In this document: positions 5,120-7,108 of the stretch, one piece after another
Position numbering within the stretch: the first letter of the stretch is position 1
Layout of the letters: the number at the start of each line of letters is the position of its first letter
Origin: an uncultured Saprospiraceae bacterium
GTDB taxonomy: Bacteria > Bacteroidota > Bacteroidia > Chitinophagales > Saprospiraceae
Length of the DNA: 7,108 nucleotides
Direction: 5' to 3'
Assembly (NCBI GenBank): GCA_937969485.1
Contig: CALBVQ010000008.1
Span: forward strand, 1-7,108
Notes under the pieces: model-generated
Databases searched by the model: none
Seen by the model: the letters and a program-made list of their open reading frames with translations, nothing else
Told to the model about the DNA's origin: nothing
Position numbers and translations under genes: made by a program

Positions 5120-7108
5120 TTATCGGACACCATGCATCAGTTTCTTGATCAGTGGATTTAGCAAAATACCAATTATACCCAATGCTACAGGAACGACCGT
5201 AAGTATCAAGAAAAAGAATGCTAATCCATGCTCATCGGCAATCGCTTCAATGGAACCTCCCATCTTACCAGCAGATTTATTACCGATAGCTACAGCTACA
5301 TACCATACCCCAAACATAAGGGCAATCATACGAGCTGGCACTAACTTACTAATATAAGACAAGGCTACAGGCGATAAACAGAGCTCTCCTAAAGTATGGA
5401 ATAGATAAGCCAGTATCAACCATATTATACTTACAGCAGCTGTCGATGCCCCAGCTTCAATTCCAGAAGCACCAAACCATAAGGCTGCAAAACCGACACC
5501 TACTAAGATCAAGCCTAAGCCATACTTAGTTGCGGCAGAAGGATTGTATTTACTTTCCCACCACTTAGAAAACAATGGAGCAAACATAATGATGAATAAT
5601 GAATTTAAAATACCAAACCAAGTAGCTGGTATTTCAACTTCGTTTTCCTTTACCTCAGTTACCGTTGCTGTAATAATTGGTGATTCCTGATCTTTTTCTA
5701 AAAGTTTAGCAATTGCTGTCTTAGACTCTTCTTCATTTAAATACAATAACTTTCCTTTTACTTCAATAAGATTAAGTGTTTCTCCTACACCCAATTCAAT
5801 AGGTTCTATTATTTTTGTTATCGACTTAAAAACCTCTACGTCTTCTGGTGCTGAAAGGCTTTCTGTAACTGTTTTAGTCACCTCTTTTTCTTCCCCCCCA
5901 TCAACTGTCTCAGTAATTTTAAATTGATCGTATTCAACAATGTAAGTAGATGAATCTAAATCTCTATTTATCATCCAAAAGATAATCGCCCAAATTATCA
6001 CAAAACTTGACCCCAAGAAAATATTTGAAATAGCATATTTAGCAAAGGTCTGTCTAAATAACTTATATAATACCCATGTAATTATACCCACAGGAATAAC
6101 TGTTATAAGGATATTAGAAACTATATAAATATTTGCCCAGCTTCCTGCCATTATTCTTCCAGTATATTGCTTCGCAAAAATTGTCATAGAACCTCCAGCC
6201 TGTTCGAAACAAGCCCAAAACAATACAGTCATTATAGCAAAAATCACAATAGCAACCATCCGATCCCTAGTTACTACTGGATACCTTATTATTCGGCTAA
6301 TTATTATGAATAAAAAAAGTAACACTCCAAAAAGGATATACCCATTATTGAAATCCGTCTCTCCAAACTTTAACAAGTTTATTCCACCTATTTCAGTCAA
6401 AGGGTCATTAATAATCCATGTTACACCAATGAATGAACAGATACCGATTAAAACCTTGTCTACCATTGTAAATGGATTCAATCTGTCTCCTTCAAATTCT
6501 AACTGTTCATCTACTTCTTCCCCGGCAACTTCAGCCTCAGGAGCTAAACCAATATCACCAAAAATACCTTGAGCAAAATAAAACTGGATCGCTCCCAATA
6601 ACATAAAGATTCCTGCAAGACCAAATCCATAAGACCATGATACTTTTTCTCCAATATATCCACATAACATAATACCTAAGAAGGCACCTGCATTTACTCC
6701 CATATAAAAGATAGTATAGGCACCATCTTTTTTCTCAGGAGTATCCTTATACATTATGGATACAATAGAGGTCATATTCGGCTTAAAAAAACCATTCCCT
6801 ATAATCAGTAAGCCAATACCTATGTAGAGAAATATGTTCGCAAACTCAAGCGCCATGGAGGCATGACCTAAAGTCATAAGCAAAGCTCCTATTACCACCG
6901 CTTTTCGATAACCTATATATTTATCCGCTATAAACCCTCCAAGAATAGGAGTTAAATATACCATTGCAGTATACGTACCATACAATGCCAATGCCTCAGA
7001 ACTTGTCCATCCCCATCCGCCAATACCTATGGAACTCATAAGGAATAATACTAAGATGGCACGCATTCCATAATATGAAAATCGCTCCCACATTTCAGTA
7101 AAGAACAA
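5120..7108 (-). CDS. POT/PTR family proton-dependent oligopeptide transporter (5' partial)
   Basis: This inner-membrane MFS symporter imports di- and tripeptides using the proton gradient. The gene runs off the window. The TTG at 7108 is internal, because the ExxERFxYYG motif normally lies some 15-25 residues from the N terminus. Numbering from the edge, EMWERFSYYG is at 5-14 (helix 1), GNGFFKPN at 104-111 (helix 4, K109), FYMGVNAGA at 134-142 (helix 5) and FWACFEQAGGS at 297-307 (helix 7). HTLGELCLSP is at 571-580 (helix 10, E575). Two extra helices between 6 and 7 (about 216-234 and 256-275) are usual for bacterial POTs. The unusual part is between helices 7 and 8 (about 318-494): two more predicted helices (325-350, 358-381) separated by a basic loop, then a hydrophilic acidic domain of about 110 residues (382-493). 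Canonical helix 8 resumes at PATWFGILNSLFII (494-507). The TAA stop is followed by a palindromic hairpin. Confidence 0.94.
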   Translation of the reverse strand: MFFTEMWERFSYYGMRAILVLFLMSSIGIGGWGWTSSEALALYGTYTAMVYLTPILGGFIADKYIGYRKAVVIGALLMTLGHASMALEFANIFLYIGIGLLIIGNGFFKPNMTSIVSIMYKDTPEKKDGAYTIFYMGVNAGAFLGIMLCGYIGEKVSWSYGFGLAGIFMLLGAIQFYFAQGIFGDIGLAPEAEVAGEEVDEQLEFEGDRLNPFTMVDKVLIGICSFIGVTWIINDPLTEIGGINLLKFGETDFNNGYILFGVLLFLFIIISRIIRYPVVTRDRMVAIVIFAIMTVLFWACFEQAGGSMTIFAKQYTGRIMAGSWANIYIVSNILITVIPVGIITWVLYKLFRQTFAKYAISNIFLGSSFVIIWAIIFWMINRDLDSSTYIVEYDQFKITETVDGGEEKEVTKTVTESLSAPEDVEVFKSITKIIEPIELGVGETLNLIEVKGKLLYLNEEESKTAIAKLLEKDQESPIITATVTEVKENEVEIPATWFGILNSLFIIMFAPLFSKWWESKYNPSAATKYGLGLILVGVGFAALWFGASGIEAGASTAAVSIIWLILAYLFHTLGELCLSPVALSYISKLVPARMIALMFGVWYVAVAIGNKSAGKMGGSIEAIADEHGLAFFFLILTVVPVALGIIGILLNPLIKKLMHGVR

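Noticed and set aside
6306..6572. Plus-strand frame opposite the POT gene.
   Set aside because: Proline/serine-rich shadow of membrane-helix coding sequence; no start context or family.
7106..7108. TTG at the window edge as the start codon of the POT gene.
   Set aside because: The ExxERFxYYG motif would begin at residue 5, too close to the N terminus for the family. The true start is outside the window.

Overview
The window reads as ordinary chromosome from a Bacteroidota bacterium, most likely of the Cytophaga/Flavobacteria type. Four things point there. The promoter upstream of tRNA-Phe matches the Bacteroidota consensus (TTG, 19-nt spacer, TAnnTTTG). None of the start codons in the window has a Shine-Dalgarno sequence. 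The DNA is AT-rich and neither tRNA gene encodes its CCA end. The protein families also fit: a long trigger factor, PdeM and a Bacteroidota-like POT transporter. No prophage, insertion sequence, CRISPR array or defence island is visible.

Layout. 1-237: intergenic DNA holding a long, precisely centred imperfect palindrome (6-111), a second small hairpin, a bidirectional terminator and a palindromic hairpin just after the trigger factor stop. 238-1647 (-): tig. 1648-1801: spacer with a striking 33-bp interrupted palindrome. 1802-1883 (-): tRNA-Leu(UAG), with its promoter and a leader hairpin upstream. 2048-3952 (+): glgB, the only protein gene on the plus strand, ending in a terminator that it shares with the convergent tRNA-Phe(GAA) at 4010-4082 (-). 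4155-4832 (-): pdeM, whose GTG start overlaps by one base the stop of a 65-codon gene (4832-5029) for a small membrane protein with DnaJ-type cysteine motifs. 5120-7108 (-): a proton-dependent oligopeptide transporter, cut at its N terminus by the window edge.

The genes do not form one pathway. They are housekeeping functions: nascent-chain folding, glycogen branching, two tRNAs, a nuclease linked to DNA repair, and peptide uptake. Three things deserve attention. The POT transporter carries about 175 extra residues (two more membrane helices and an acidic soluble domain) between canonical helices 7 and 8. The tiny membrane zinc-motif protein is apparently translationally coupled to pdeM, away from the ligase and helicase genes usual for PdeM. 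Finally, almost identical hairpins centred on GGTTAAACC sit just after the stops of tig and the POT gene, and neither has a U-tract. I do not see a convincing undescribed multi-gene system; these are the leads I would follow.
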